Assembly: GCA_030407315.1 (NCBI GenBank)
Contig: JALQPE010000348.1
Span: 124,001 to 188,000 of the forward strand
Direction: 5' to 3'
Source: Asparagopsis taxiformis
Taxonomy: Eukaryota; Rhodophyta; Florideophyceae; Bonnemaisoniales; Bonnemaisoniaceae
Length of the DNA: 64,000 bases
Numbering within the stretch: the first letter of the stretch is position 1; each line of letters begins with the position of its first letter. A model generated the notes under the pieces. That model searched no databases. It saw only the letters and a program-made list of their open reading frames with translations, and was not told the origin of the DNA. Both the position numbers and the translations under genes were made by a program. Of the stretch, positions 63,688 through 64,000 are shown piece after piece.

Positions 63688-64000
63688 GTAAGTTTATACC
63701 TTTCACCTTTCGGTCTATTTCAAGGTTTAGACCTTAGTATTGATCGGTATAACTTCTAACACTCTTGTTCTCTTCTCTCTGCAGTGTCTAGCAGTGACGA
63801 AGACCGCGTGGAACCGCGCAACGACGAGCAGCCTCCCAGGCTTCGTCGCGAGGGGGAGTCTCTTCAAGACCGGGTCTTCCGCAAAGCCTACAGCATCGCC
63901 GAAAGGAGGGATAACAAGAAGAAGTACGCCGCTCACAAGGAGGCAAACCGCTCGAGGTGCCATCACTGCAACGTCTTTCTCAACTCCGCCGAGTCTAGAG
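63688..64000 (+). CDS. Two-zinc-finger protein of Copia leader, partial, spliced start
   Basis: Donor GTAAGT at 63,688, branch-like TTCTAAC near 63,753, and acceptor GCAG at 63,781-63,784 give a 97-bp intron, the same length as in the other element. The join CCACAATGTCTAGC creates the ATG. The exon from 63,785 encodes MSSSDEDRVEPRNDEQPPRL and goes on, in one unbroken frame to the window edge, into the first C-x2-C finger (RCHHCNVFLN). Compared with the 33-kb copy it lacks the 5-bp duplication. Role unknown; such fingers can bind double-stranded RNA or RNA-DNA hybrids. Confidence 0.75.

Larger units (their letters stand above)
62457..64000 (+). mobile_element. Second Copia element, 5' part, continues past the right edge
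   Basis: The LTR portion ends CCAACA at 62,948, followed at once by the same primer-binding site GGTTATGGGCCCAG (62,949-62,962). A leader follows with a splice donor-like TTCGGTAAGT at ~62,998, CGCCGCGCC-rich repeats at ~63,190-63,265, an antisense tRNA-like sequence, a 97-bp intron and the zinc-finger exon. Its LTR is clearly diverged from that of the 28-34 kb element in the U3 part, so it is a related but distinct lineage in opposite orientation. The rest is outside the window. Confidence 0.85.

Overview
The window is eukaryotic nuclear DNA: spliceosomal intron signals, LTR retrotransposons, cut-and-paste transposons and long intron-free ORFs with NLS-like, SET and Tudor-like sequences. The host cannot be named from sequence alone. 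An intron-poor, transposon-rich unicellular alga or other protist fits (red algae would be one guess). Almost everything that can be recognised is mobile, or sits next to mobile DNA.

Layout. 1-5.7 kb: the 3' part of an unknown gene, a Tudor-like nuclear protein, and a ParB-like protein whose N-terminus lies in a separate frame. 5.9-10.2 kb: one gene, a beta-class DNA methyltransferase fused to a SET domain, enclosed by ~240-bp inverted repeats. 10.4-15.8 kb: a coiled-coil gene convergent with a Plavaka/CACTA-type transposase. 16.3-23.6 kb: a solo Copia LTR cutting a ParB gene, then an intact ParB / 2OG-Fe(II) dioxygenase fusion. 24.7-35.0 kb: a second CACTA-type transposase, split by a full Copia element (28,108-34,514, 5-bp target duplication). 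36.9-43.5 kb: a broken paralogue of the first gene, then a ParB / DNA methyltransferase / Cys-rich fusion. 45.4-61.8 kb: a DUF7869-like gene split by a ~14.4-kb CACTA-like element (45,971-60,328), which carries a mosaic ParB-dioxygenase pseudogene and hairpin arrays. 62.4-64.0 kb: the 5' part of a second Copia element.

How the parts fit. The transposase gene and the ParB-dioxygenase genes lie in comparable frameworks: an ACAGT-rich CACTA-type end, a shared ~1.5-kb block, a shared ~330-bp upstream repeat (R1), the gene, then arrays of TTACAGCAAAGTCATCG hairpins. No copy shows every part. This points to one CACTA-like family that mobilises a ParB-dioxygenase gene with its transposase. Two further genes place DNA methyltransferase domains with ParB or SET modules, and one of them has terminal inverted repeats of its own. 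My main inference is a transposon-borne toolkit for writing, and perhaps removing, DNA or chromatin marks. The Copia elements add a second surprise: a two-zinc-finger ORF whose ATG is created by splicing.

Several genes change frame, some at G/C homopolymers, so pseudogenes and residual assembly errors cannot always be told apart.
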